Part shown: piece after piece, positions 11,131-31,371 of the stretch | Layout of the letters: every line of letters begins with the position of its first letter | Numbering within the stretch: position 1 is the first letter of the stretch | Assembly: GCF_037975245.1 (NCBI RefSeq) | Contig: NC_092576.1 | Span: 38,705,111-38,769,110 of the forward strand | Reading direction: 5' to 3' | Length of the DNA: 64,000 bases | DNA from: Apostichopus japonicus | Taxonomy: Eukaryota > Echinodermata > Holothuroidea > Aspidochirotida > Stichopodidae | Program-made: the position numbers and the translations under genes | Notes under the pieces: generated by a model | Database searches by the model: none | Told to the model about the DNA's origin: nothing | What the model saw: only the letters and a program-made list of their open reading frames with translations

Positions 11131-11494
11131 AAATTTAAACATAATAATATTGTATCAACAAAATGCAAATATTTGCAATTGAGATAACAAAGTTCTATTG
11201 AACTAAGTTTATGGCATCCGTGTGTTTTCGAAAAGTTCATATATGCAATCAAATGTATGCCTGTTAAGTTATATGACGTAACATTTTGTTTCAATCACAT
11301 GACCTTAAAACTCCAATCCACTTCAACTATCATATCCTTCTAGATATGATGGCATCTTTCATATTATGTGTTGTCTAGTACCTTTGGTCTGTTGCTTTGA
11401 TTACATAATTAAATTATTGCCTAATTTCTTACATCTTTTGTAATTATCCCCCAATTTCCTCTCCTCATATTCATTTGATCTTTAAGTTACTTAC

Positions 11495-11700
11495 CAAAGT
11501 TTCCTAAATTTCTTAGACGGCAGTACATAGTTAAATAATCCTACAATGTCTTCCTCAGCAAGTTCTGTTTTTTTGCCTGCATTCACCAATAACTTCACCA
11601 GTGATGAGAGGCTTGGTAGAGCAATACCAGACCGGAGCAATATGTTATTGTTGTCAACTTTACTGAAGGACCACCGCAGCCTTAGGTCAGATATTGGTAT
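11495..11700 (-). CDS. NLR copy 1, module exon B1
   Basis: A 206-bp exon, the first small exon after NACHT, between CAG (11703-11701) and GTAAGT. It starts in phase 0, matching the phase-0 donor of the NACHT exon, and leaves in phase 2. It begins IPISDLRLRWSFSKVDNNNI and ends GLFNYVLPSKKFRKL. The copy-2 exon at 50182-50390 is 3 bp longer through an in-frame indel. It is homologous to B2 of the same gene. The intron before it (11701-19941) has received two LINE insertions. Confidence 0.8.
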
Positions 11701-11980
11701 CTGAAGAAATATAAATAAAAATAAATAAAAAAAACTGTAGTTAAGATGCATGACCTCATTGACAGTAAATATTATTGAACATACTAAAAAATGAAAAGAA
11801 AACACAAAAGCGAAATAAAATGGAATAAAAAAAAACATGTCTTCAACTCACTACAGGATGCGTAGATATCGCTAGTACGTAGGAAAGTCGAGTTTGATTT
11901 AGACTATGATAAACAAATGTATAAGTTACCTATATAAAGATAGACTCTATTATATATTTAAAGGACTTAGTGATTGCAGA

Positions 11981-11996
11981 TCTCGACTTAAGTCAT
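11981..11996. repeat. Target-site duplication, left copy
   Basis: TCTCGACTTAAGTCAT beside the A-rich (minus strand) tail of the LINE. It matches the right copy at 15361-15376 except for two central bases. Gene copy 2 has the uninterrupted site once, at about 50494-50509. Confidence 0.75.
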
Positions 11997-12165
11997 TTTT
12001 TTTATTTTTTTTTTTATGAAATGATAAAGTGAACAATAGCCCATGCAGACTGACAGAAGTCAAGACCAAATATAGACAACTGGGTACTATAAAGAAAATC
12101 CGCATGGGCCAATCAGTGGTCCACAGCAACTTAGAACAACTAGAAGGGAGGGGCTTACTACAGCA

Positions 12166-12396
12166 TCAGGCAAAGAAAATAAGATGCTGATGCACCCTGC
12201 ACTTGAAGGGCTGAGCACCGTTGTCAGAAATGTCACCAACTACGCTATCTGGTAGGCTGTTCCATACATGTACCGCAGAGTGAATGAAGGTCCTGCCAGT
12301 GGAGACTGTCCTCGAAACTGGTACTGTGAAAGCATGGCCGGGCATCGACAATGTAGAGCGTGTAGCTTGTCTAGCTACAAAGGGTTGTGGTAGCAT
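12166..12396 (-). pseudogene. LINE ORF2 C-terminal segment
   Basis: The minus-strand frame ends with RTFIHSAVHVWNSLPDSVVG and a short basic tail. The pattern F..R....WN.LP..V is typical of the last residues of many non-LTR retrotransposon polyproteins. It lies 3' of the RT block and is separated from it by frameshifts. Confidence 0.7.
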
Positions 12397-12820
12397 TGCC
12401 TTTAGGTCCGGTGGGCACTAGTTAGTGTGCATCTTATAGAGAACAGTCACTGCTGCCACCTGGCGTCTTTGGTGAAGAGATGAGATGTTCAACTCAGTTC
12501 ATGCTTTCTCCTCACTTGTGCCTATGATGCGTAGGCCTTCTGGTGGGCGAGGCACTCATCCATGAAAGAGAGGCATACTCCATCACGCTACGGACCTGAG
12601 CCTTGTAGACTGTTGCTCGTCCCCTGACGTCCAATTTGTTGGCAACTTTCCTCAGGGCACCCAGTTTCTATCCAGCTCTGGATGATATCTTGGAGATGTG
12701 TTTTGCCCAGGTCAGCTTGCTGTCAATGGTGACAGTCAGAATCTCCAGCTCCTCTTTTTCGACCAGTTTGGTGTTGCCAAACATAAGATCCAGCTTAGTA
12801 GGGTTTTTCTTTCTAGAGAC

Positions 12821-13580
12821 TTACAGTGCCTTGCATTTCGATGGTTCAAAGGTCACATTCCATTTGTCTGCCCAGATCCTCATTCGCTCTAGGTCTCTGT
12901 TTAAGCTTGCTGTTACCGCCTTGGGATCACCTCTTGATGAGATCTCACAGTACAGAGTAGAGTCATCTGCATAGAGGTAGAGGTTGTTTTCACATTCGTC
13001 GCCCAGATCGTCGATGAACACAGAGAACAGAAGAGGTCCCAGTATTGACCCTTGGGGCACTGACGCATTGATGGAGGAAGAACTTGATGACTATCCAGAT
13101 AAGACAACTTTGATGGATCTGTCTGCACGGTAGCCCCTGATCCAAGTGAGAAGATTGCCTGAGACTCCATTCTCTTCAAGTTTTGAGCAGAGACCATTGT
13201 GCCACACCTTGTCAAATGCACATTTGATGTCCAGGGCAATAAGTCGCACCTCGTTACCTCTGTCCAGGCTGTTTGACCACTGTTGAGAGAGTATGGTGAG
13301 AATGTCAGCCGTTTTGTGGTTTGGCCTAAATCCAAACTGCCTATCCGATATCAGATGATTATCCAAGAGGTACTTCTGATGTTGGTTCTGTACAGCTGCC
13401 TCCATAACCTTGCTGATGATGCAGAGAAGAGAGATGGGGCGGTACATAGATGGACCTGCCTTTGAGTCTCTCTTGTGAAGAGGGATGACAGATGCAGTTT
13501 TCCATTGACTTGGAAAAACACCGTGTGAGAAGCAAGGCCCAAACAGCACGCTGAGTGGTCTTGCAAGTTCTGCACTTCAC
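12821..13580 (-). pseudogene. LINE reverse transcriptase domain
   Basis: Two minus-strand frames joined by a frameshift near 13075. The upstream part holds FPSQWKTASVIPLHKRDSK, MYRPISLLCIISKVMEA, FGFRPNHKTAD and LIALDIKCAFDKVWH (first catalytic Asp). The downstream part holds MPQGSILGPLLFSVFIDDL and LYADDSTLYC (catalytic Asp pair). These are fingers and palm blocks of non-LTR reverse transcriptases. The frameshift means it is not functional as it stands. Confidence 0.88.
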
Positions 13581-13607
13581 TCCTTCAGGACTCTGGCAGG
13601 GATTTCA

Positions 13608-14372
13608 TCAGGGCCAGTAGCTTTGTCGGGTTACAGATTCCTCAAGAGCTTTCTGACATATTTGGACATATTTGACCTTGAAAACTATTCTATCTTTGGC
13701 GCATGATGTTGTACGCTGAACTTCTGGAGCAGGTTCCTCTGCACTATCAAGCTGGCATTTCCTAGCAAAGGTCTGACATAATTTGTCAGCCTTCTCTTTT
13801 GCTGAGGTGTAGACTTGGTTTCCATCTTTCAGCACAGGTATGTTAGCTCTGGTAGACTTTCCAGACAGAGTGTTGACAGTGTTCCACCATTTCTTACTGC
13901 TAAGGCTGCCATCTGAGAGTTCCTCTTTCAGTTTGTTGTCGTACCTTTGCTTTGCTTTTTTCTCAACATGATTGTACTCTTTTCTAGCTGCTGTGAACTT
14001 GTCCCTGTTTTCCTTGGTGTTGTTTGTTTTGGACTTCTTAAAGAGGCGCCGCTTCCTGGTAGCTGCTTGTTTGCATTGGTCGTCAAACCATTTATTGTCG
14101 CCGGTCTTTTTGGTCACAAGATTGCTTGGTATGAAGATGTCCATTGCATTACTGATGATAGAGGTGACGTTGTTGCAAACTTCTTCTGGGTCCTCAGATT
14201 GGAAAGCAAGAGACCAGTCCGCAGATGCTAAAAAACCTCTCATTCCCCAGTAGTCAGCCTTTTCATACTGCCAAATTTGCGTTTGTAGGGTTTGTCTCTG
14301 TGGAGTGGCACGTCCAGCTTTACTAGGACAGGATTGTGATCCGAGGTACCAAGTCTTGAGTATGTGGTACAA
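13608..14372 (-). pseudogene. LINE endonuclease-RT linker region
   Basis: Open minus-strand frame of about 250 codons between endonuclease and RT. Its body includes WFDDQCKQAATRKRRLFKKS and WWNTVNTLSGKS, a basic coiled segment common in the linker of CR1/Jockey-type ORF2 proteins. The N-terminal 30 or so residues are a frame overlap with the endonuclease piece, marking a frameshift near 14290. Confidence 0.7.
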
Positions 14373-14941
14373 GAGGCTTCCAGGTCAGTCATGACTAGAT
14401 CAAGAATCTGATCCTCCCGGGTTGATTTCTTGACTAACTGTGTTAATCCCAGAGAGTTGCACAGCTCCAGTGTACGGCGTCCAGCAGCGTTAGTTGTACG
14501 GCTACCAAGCCATTCTCCATGATGCACGTCGAAGTCGCCAAGAAGAACCACAGACTGAGCATTGAATTCTGAGAGTTTTGACAAGATGGTGGAGTCAAGG
14601 TAGCTAATCATATCACTGTTGGCACTAGGTGGTCTGTAAACTGCAGCAAATAGGATGTTCTGTGTTCAAAGAGTCACCGAAAACCACATAGGTTCCAAAT
14701 CCTCTGGATCGAAGACAATGTCATGAAACACTGCGACACCTTCCAGGCAGTAGACGGCGATCCCACCTCTTGGTGGTGACAATTCTGTCTCTACGACAGC
14801 AGAGGGAGTATCACGGAATAGAGATGCAGTCAGCTCCATCCTTAACATTAGCATACAAAAAGGTTTCCACGATGACGATAATAGATTGCTTGAGTTCGTG
14901 GACAACTCCCCTATATTTGAGCGCAGTCCTCTGATGTTCAC
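14240..14941 (-). pseudogene. LINE apurinic/apyrimidinic-type endonuclease
   Basis: Frames at 14666-14941 (MNIRGLRSNIGEL start; PPRGGIAVYCLEGV) and 14240-14611 (VVLLGDFDVHHGEWLG; RLGTSDHNPVLVKLDV) together give the N-terminal, GDF.xH and SDH catalytic blocks of an exonuclease-III-like retrotransposon endonuclease. A break around 14640 separates the frames. Confidence 0.85.
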
Positions 14942-15360
14942 TTATAATATAGTCAGGCCCGTTTCACGTAGTCGTTGGGCAGACGTGGGTCATTTCCGTT
15001 TTGATCCGTCCATTCGATGCTTCGTTAAGTGACTTGTAGCAAGAAGAATTGCAGAGTTGGGGGTCGCTAGTCCCTTCACTCCAGAACACACCTAAGCGGT
15101 GCGGCGGGGATGTGCGCTATGCATGACCTAAACTGAAAGCATCCTGAGACTCAGGACAGTTCGGGCATCCAGATGGCAGACGGTACCGCTCGGCCAAGGA
15201 TTGGGTGGTCAGCGCTCTGAGTACATCCCAACTACCCCCATTAAGGCTAAGCTAGTGTCTACCCTCAACCTACTCCCCCCTCCCAACACTCTTTCCGCCC
15301 TACCAGTCTAACAACGCATGTGCGGCCTAAGTGAAAAATTTGTGATAGATTGATTGTTAA

Positions 15361-15376
15361 TCTCGACTTTTGTCAT
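15361..15376. repeat. Target-site duplication, right copy
   Basis: TCTCGACTTTTGTCAT, matching 11981-11996 with two central differences. It is followed by sequence homologous to the continuation of the empty site in gene copy 2 (TTTAGGC there, CTAGGCC here). Confidence 0.75.
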
Positions 15377-15463
15377 CTAGGCCATGATCCATCCACCCTT
15401 CAAACACCCACTCTCCCCATCCCTCCAGATAAACCCTCCCGAATATATGTAAATATATACATA

Positions 15464-17172
<1,709 letters not shown>

Positions 17173-19900
17173 AATTAGACAACAACAACAACAACAACAA
17201 CGAGACTAGGCTTTCGCACCAGATTTCCTCTGAAGAAGTATCCATTGATGGTTATACCCTTTACCGCCATGATATAAATCGTAGAGGTGGTGGTGTGGAG
17301 AATTATGTGTCTACACAACTACGCAGCATTCATAAAACTGTTCTTGGGACAATTGGCATTGAAAGTATATGGACTGAACATTTTATTGGCTCTATTTATC
17401 GTCCACCTTCTGATAAATGCGAGTATATGCCGCTTTTGGAAAGTCATTTAAGCAATGTTGTTGAATCAGCTAGGGATGGTGACATGGCTATTACAGGTGA
17501 CCTTAATAAAGATCTCTTTGTTCGAAAATGGCAAAAGAAATCACTCAAATATGCCAACAGTTTCAATTGTATAATATGATAGAAACTCCTACTCGGATCA
17601 CTGAAAAACAGTTCTACCTGCATTGATCTGATCTTGGTTTCGAACCAGAAGAAATTATATTCCTCGGGAAATGTATCGGTTGGGTTTAGTTACCATAATC
17701 TTGTGTACATGTCGTGTCAAGCTTGTCAGATTAAATGCAATCCATAGCGTCTAAAAACTAGAACATATCGTAAATTTATTGATAGTAGCTTTCAGGCATA
17801 CCTTTCCAATGCCAACTTGGAAAGTATATAACAAACCACTAATCCTGAAACTGCCTGAGGGCACTTTAAATGTATTTTTTACTCATTTTGCAGATAAACA
17901 TGCCCCGCAAGCTGAAATTTGTATCAAGGGTATATTGCAGCCTTGGTTTAATGATGAAATTCTATCTATAAGTAGGGACCGTGACCATTATAAACGTGTT
18001 GCTCAAAAGAACTGGAAAGTCTAGTGACTGGGACTTTTTTCGTCATCTCAAAAAAAACAACTAATAATCTAACTAAACAAGCCAAATAGTCATACTATAC
18101 TGATATTATTGAACAAAATAAAAGAAGTTTAAACACCTAATGGAATGGCTAACGCTTTCAATGTTTTTTTTTACAGACATTGGAAATTCAATTGCCCGGA
18201 AGTTTGTCAATGATGGTGGCGGGAAGTTAAGTAAGTTGACGAGTTTTTAAAGTTTATTGAAAAAAGTGAGGATTTTGTCAACAAACAACTCGCAAATATT
18301 CAAATTGGTAACTATAATGGTATTGATGGTATAAGTGCTAGACTTTAAAAACAGGAAGTTATCCAATTTCCAAATCAATTACCTTTATTCTTAATCTTAC
18401 TATTCGTAGTGCATCCATTCCTGCTGAGTGGAAACAGGCAGTTGTTTCCCCTATTTTTAAAAATGGGCTGACAGATTGTGGTTACTATAGGCCCATCTCA
18501 GTTTTGCCTGTTATTACTAAAATTCTTGAGAAAGCGATTCATGCCAAGTTTATGGTCATCTTCAAAACAATGGGCTTATAAGTTCGTCACAATCTGGATT
18601 CAGACAACAACATTCTATAATTTATGCTATTATTGGCGTTACTGACTACATTCTTTATGATAGGGACAAGGGTCAGATCACTAGTGCTGCAGTGTTCTTG
18701 GACCTAAAAGAGGCATTTTGATACAGTCAACCATGAGTTTATTCTGCATAAATTATCTTATTATGGGAAACGGTATAATGAGCTAGCCTGGTTCTCTAAT
18801 TATTTGTCAAATAGAGAAGAAACTATAAGTATTTATGAGGTTAAATCTGATGCAAGACCTGTTACAATTGGTGTACCCCAAGGCATCCATATTAGGTCCA
18901 CTTTTCTTCATCACTTGTATTAATGACCTTCCTACTGCAGTTTCGAGTTGTAGGGTTTGTCTGTACGCCGATGATAATGCCATCATTTTTAGTTCAAAAA
19001 ACGAATTAGATATTGAAAGGGTCATACATTTGGACCTGGAAGCTGTTTCGGATTAGATGAACACTAATAAGCTGACACTTAATGTTTCTAAAACCAAGGT
19101 TTGACGTTTGGCTCCTCTCAAATTATAAAAATGTTTAATCTTCTCAATGTAAAGCTTGATAATCTTAATATTCTTGAAAATATGTATGTATTCAAATACC
19201 TTGGAATGTGGTTTGACCCGTTTCTTAAATGGCAAAAACGTATTGACAAAATTACTGCAAATCACAGAAACGGGTTACTCTAAAAAGACTTGGTTGGTGT
19301 GTTGACCAGCAGACACGTAAAACTCTGTGTAACGATCTAATTGTACCCATATTGATTACTGTTCTGCCGTTTGGATAACGGCGACGAATACATTGGTTGA
19401 CCGGCTGCAGATTTTTCAAAATTGTGCAACTAGATTAGTCCTGGGGTGTGGGCTTCGGGATGTGCATGTCACAGATATTTTCGATGAATTGAAATGGCTA
19501 CATGTCCGTAAACGTGCATTTTATTTCAGAAATATTATAATGTATAGATGTGTCCACGCAAACTTCAGATTTCCGTACTGATATACTATTCTTACAGAAC
19601 TAGATCTAGCTGCTCTTATCATGTTTTACTTGCTCCAGTTAGATCTGGGAATGAAAAAGGTCCTTTAAATTTTCTGGAGGCAGGTCGTGGAACAGTCTTC
19701 CCCCAAATTTGAAATGCTTGCCAAATGTTAATGTCTGATGTTTGTTTGTCTATCTTTGTTCCTTTTTGTGCTTTTGGATATTTATCGTTTATCTACTGCA
19801 TTATATTGTATATGTATTTTGTATTGAGGGCTCTTCTGGAAAGCAGTGCTTCTGCACTGAGCAGGACTACTCTCATTAAAGATGACAACAATAAAAAATG
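17173..19900 (+). mobile_element. Second non-LTR retrotransposon, decayed, beside the NACHT exon
   Basis: Plus strand, antisense to the NLR gene. It carries an endonuclease part (RRGGGVENYVST near 17283; IYRPPSD and ITGDLNKDLF near 17395-17515), an RT part (YYRPISVLPVITKILEKAI-like near 18490; FLDLKEAF then DTVNHEFILHKL near 18700-18750 with a frameshift; YADDNAIIF near 18965) and a C-terminal part (LQIFQNCATRLVLGCGLRDV near 19400). It ends in GATGACAACAATAAAAAATG near 19880. Many stops and shifts make it a pseudogene. The aligned place in copy 2 (about 63605) lacks the element, so it inserted after duplication. Confidence 0.82.
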
Positions 19901-19941
19901 ATAAAAGGAAGTAACGAATGTGGATCCTCGATACTACTTAC

Positions 19942-21443
19942 GTCATGACTTGATGCTATCTGTAGCAGCTGTACTGTAGACCTCTGTAGTAACTTACTGT
20001 CATCTTTCCTGATATAAACCTCCTCGGCACAGAGCTCTGTCACAGTCTTCCTGATCTCCTCAATGTCTCCATTTTGTTCCAAGATGCAGAGGATTGCAAA
20101 CTTATTACAATCCCTTTTCTTCTTAAAATACTCAACGATGTTACGAGCAGCTGTACGGCTTAGTCCACATGCGAATCGAAAGACATACTGGAGGTCTAAT
20201 CGATCCATCTTACTCATAGTTTGTTCCAATTCAGCTGAATTCTTCACACTAGCAGCGATATCCGCGACCTTAAATGATGCAAACCACTCACAGAATAGTT
20301 TATGGTAGAAACTTACTTCAATCTTGGTACTTACGTTACCAGGAGATTCTCCATCGGGAATATGAACGACCTTTTCCTCTACTAAAATACCAACACGGAT
20401 ATAGTGATCATAAAATGCCTGACCAACTCGTTTACAGAACACATCTTTTTCCCACACAATCTGTTGATTCTCTCTATTGAGTCCTTCAAATGCTATGTTA
20501 TCAAGTTCACCATGGATAGCTTCAAACTCTACTTCATAGGTCACAACGTTACGTTCCGCTGCCTTGTTTCTGGTGTGACTGTGAAAACATTTCATCATAT
20601 AAATGAAAAACTCCGTAACAGACTTAAATTTCTGAAAGTCTCTTCTTTCATCAGTCATGTGAGCGAACGTAACGAAGAATAGAGGAACTTGGCAGAGATC
20701 GTCAAGAATTGGGTTTCCTTTCAAACCTTGTTTAATTTTATCAAAAGCCTTTTCATTGTTGTCTCCGGTGATAGCTTTGCGAATGTACTGATCACGCGCA
20801 GTTTCATCAAAATCTTTCAACTTTACTCGTTTGGTTTCTGATTTGGCAAAGTCATTTGGTAGATACCTGGTCGTCAAGGTTACTTCAAATTTTCGAAACT
20901 TCTCATATCTGACGATCTGATCTACGTCACTTCCTGTGGTTTGATCTCTTTCAGGATACTCGTCATAGCCATCCAGGAGAACTTTAACTCTATGGCAGCC
21001 TTCCAGAATAGCTCTAATGTCAGATTGTTTCACACGGGGCTCGTTTGGTAATAGAAAAATTTTGATCGCTCTGTAAATGGACTTCACGTTACCCAGTTGT
21101 CTCAGTCGGAGAAGAATTAACACATCTGCATCATAGAAAGGGGATTCCTTCACACCGTTACACCAGTCATAGGCTAACTGAAGGGTTAGGGTTGATTTAC
21201 CGTACCCTGGTTCACCCTCTATAATACGACGTACTGATTTAATACGCGGATCAGTGAAAATATGATTATATGACGCCAAACGTTCCCATGATCCTTCGGT
21301 GGAGATGAAACCCTCAATGCTGCCTTCCACGAATACTTTATCCACACAGTAGAGTCTATCTTTGATATAAGGGATCGGTTGAACTGCGTCATATCGTTCC
21401 TTGTACGTAGACTTCAGCTCTGTGAGAAGGATTTCTTTTTTTT
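19942..21443 (-). CDS. NLR copy 1, NACHT-domain exon
   Basis: A 1502-bp exon encoding the core of a NACHT-type STAND NTPase, the ATP-driven oligomerisation switch of intracellular NLR immune receptors. Counting from the first Met of the open frame (21504), the P-loop GEPGYGKST is at residues 97-105 and the Walker B LLDGYDE is near 176-182. A sensor-like TLTTRYLP follows. GNPILDDLCQVPLFFVT marks the winged-helix border, and a helical region runs on to the end. The probable start is after a CAG acceptor at 21446-21444, in phase 1, so the true N-terminus lies in upstream exons not identified. The exon ends QLLQIASSHD at a phase-0 GTAAGT donor. Its last 35 residues (TELCAEEV....DDS.LLQRS to SSHD) are homologous to exon A2 and form module part A1. 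No frameshift is seen, so this part could be functional. Confidence 0.92.
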
Positions 21444-23065
21444 CTGAATGTAATGAAATTGAAAAGCAAACAAAGAAATCATTAGTAGGGTACGGTATTA
21501 ACAACGATTAACGTAACAAGACATTTTATATGAAAGTGCCATTTGCTTTGAAGTTGAAAGACCATCTAACCCCTCCCTCTTCGCCACATATGGCATTATT
21601 AAAGTATGTACATTTATTTGGAAAATGTTCAAATTTTCAAAGACTTTAATGAAAAAGTAAGGAATTAAGGCCACTGTTGCATACAAGTTATTCTATTGAT
21701 TTAGAATACGATGACGTATCAATAAAATCATTTTCAATTTGTCTGTTAAAGTGCGATTGCATCAGAGCAAGCGCAACTATACGGACCTTCCAAAGTCAGT
21801 GCTTGTTGGGTTGATGGCTCAGCTCTTACAGGAGTGGACTGGTTTGATCTGGTAGGCTGACGGGAAATATTTCCTGCCTGTCGTCTGATCCGATCCATAC
21901 TTCCTTTGTTTGAGTCACCCTCGGAGTTATTTAAAGATTCTCGCTCGCATGGTGTGCTTGTTCGTATGTTAATATAACAGGGGCGTTAGCACACCACATA
22001 GCCTTCGCACACCATGTGCACTGTGACTCGCCTGTTAACGATGACAAATACATATGACCATCATTGAAGGAAATAATCATACATTCCTGAACCTAGAAAA
22101 GGGTGTGTAAGGTACCACATACAGCAACCGACTGATACAAAAATTTGGTTAATAAATTACTACCACAAATTTGCAACCTTTTATCCTGCGGTTTACCACT
22201 TCCTATGTCCACAGCATCCATCAATATCGCCACTTTACGAATGAGTAAAAAGGGTTCAACAAGTAAACACGTGTGAAAACCAATAGATCACATGTAGACT
22301 AGTTGTAGAAAATACAAACGTTGCCCTCTTATGACTCCTCAATTCGTCATGAAGGGTGTTTGCAGTGAGATTGCAATCTGTTTGAATAGTGGGATATATA
22401 TTGAATTGAGGCCAATTGAATTTATTGTCCACAATCGGAAATTCGGCATACACAGGTCGTAAACGACCAAAAAAAAAAAGAAGAGAAAAGCAATAGTATA
22501 AATTTCAATATACTGCGATACACATACATTAATACAAACATATATACATCATATATAGAGCATATGGTTTCACTGTAGATATGATATGAAATATATGAAA
22601 GAACAAATTCTGCCTCTAAATGTATTCCCACATTGACAAATCGTTTCTGCATTAGAAGGTGATATTAAACATAATCAGTGTGAGACCGAACTATCCAATT
22701 AAATATACATGCTGGCACAAGACTGGCCTGATATCGATGCGATTTACGTGCAATCATTTACTTTTTATATTATGTAATGACTCTACGAATTTCAATAACG
22801 TCAACTGACGTATAACTTTTATTGATATCATCCTTACGGTAATAAGACATCATTATCATAAATTTTGAACAGGAACTAGAGATCTAAAAAACATAGATTA
22901 TAATATTAAATTAAACACCTGTATGATGGTGAAGCATGCGTAAACTGACATGTGACGCATTGTTCATCGTTCTTATATAATTTAAATATTAATGTTGCCA
23001 TTGATAGTTTGAGCAGTGTTTTCAGTGTGCAATATAAATAAGGACATTCATATGAAGTATATCAC
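21444..23065 (-). other. Upstream intron of NLR copy 1
   Basis: No coding block is recognised on either strand. The minus-strand open frame extending past 21443 into this stretch is most likely intron read-through, because a good acceptor (ATTACATTCAG) sits at the boundary. Otherwise ordinary AT-rich sequence. Confidence 0.45.
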
Positions 23066-30360
<7,295 letters not shown>

Positions 30361-31307
30361 AACATTCCAAATTTGAGTCACTACATAATCTACAAATGTC
30401 TTTTCTTGGTGAATACACTAGTGATTTTCTGTCCACCACTTTTGATAGTTGCAGCATTGGAAATTTGGCAGCTGACTATTAATATCTTATGACTATGGAT
30501 CTGAAAGCACGTGACAAATAGTAGCTTCTGCTTTTTACACAAGTTTAAAGTACATGAGAATGTTGCATTTTTCTTTTTTACAATGAACATTGATATGACA
30601 TTCAACGATGTTGAGGATCGATTATATTAAATAACTGCTCTTGTCTAATACTTTGGGTTGTCGAGACTTGTTTTAAGACCCTTTTATATACCTAATTTAT
30701 AATCTAAATATGACTCTGCTCAATTTGAACTCTAAGTCTGTTTTTCAGGGGAGGACCCCACACCCTGCATGTGAAACAAATTAGCGATCATAGGAACACT
30801 ATACCCTTCCTTCTAATCACGCCCTTGCATAGACGTTCTTGTCCCTTCCTATCACAGCCGAGGAATACTTAGTAAAGAATGGGGTGAGCAGTGGGTCCAT
30901 GCATACTCCTCTTCCGTCATTCGAGGGAAAATGGTTCAGTTGTGGGCATGTTTATATTCAGTCTGGGAAAATTACACCTGTCTCACGTGTTAGTTACACA
31001 ACCTTACAACCTCACACAAAAATTCGAGATTAGGTATTAGCAAGACCATGTGCTTAGACCTTATTATATACCTAATTAATGTTCCAATGATTAGGTATTA
31101 ATGCCTATATTGGTTGCTTTTCAGGAACAAGGACCTCAAAACTTCATACACGAGAAACATTTTATCCCCACCTTTGATATCTTATGCACGCCACTGCAGC
31201 TTTCTGTAATGAAGTAATGTGGTGGAAAACTGAACATATTTGTTGGTGACACCTGAGTTATTATTAACATCAATGTCCTCTGAACTTGACAACGTATCGT
31301 CATCTTC
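30361..31307 (-). other. 3' flank / 3' UTR region of NLR copy 2
   Basis: Aligns with 1081-2127 beside copy 1 and marks the junction of the tandem duplication: left of about 30360 the homology stops. It follows the copy-2 stop codon. No other gene is seen. Confidence 0.55.
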
Positions 31308-31371
31308 TTATTCTGTTTCAAGATTTTGGTTTCCTCTCGAGACTCTCCAGGTTTGCTGCCATGGTTTATTT
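31308..31371 (-). CDS. NLR copy 2, terminal coding exon (tail, PWQQTW)
   Basis: Begins after a CAG acceptor (31374-31372), completes an Arg codon, reads NKPWQQTWRVSRGNQNLETE and stops at TAA. It is the same length as the copy-1 exon, with synonymous CAA/CAG and CTC/CTT exchanges as well as replacements. A longer open frame overlaps here in another phase, but in copy 1 that phase has a stop inside the exon, so I prefer this one. Confidence 0.65.

Larger units (their letters stand above)
11997..15360 (-). mobile_element. Non-LTR retrotransposon (Jockey/CR1-like), decayed, inserted in NLR copy 1 intron
   Basis: A 3.36-kb LINE in the same orientation as the host gene. Its 3' end lies at the left as a minus-strand A-rich tail (11997-12020). 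It carries in order an apurinic endonuclease (14.9-14.2 kb), a linker (14.4-13.6 kb), a reverse transcriptase (13.6-12.8 kb) and a C-terminal segment ending near 12166. Several frameshifts break the ORF. The 5' part (15.0-15.34 kb) has no recognisable coding. The flanking 16-bp duplication and the empty site in gene copy 2 define the insertion borders and show that it came after the gene duplication. Family placement is uncertain. Confidence 0.85.
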
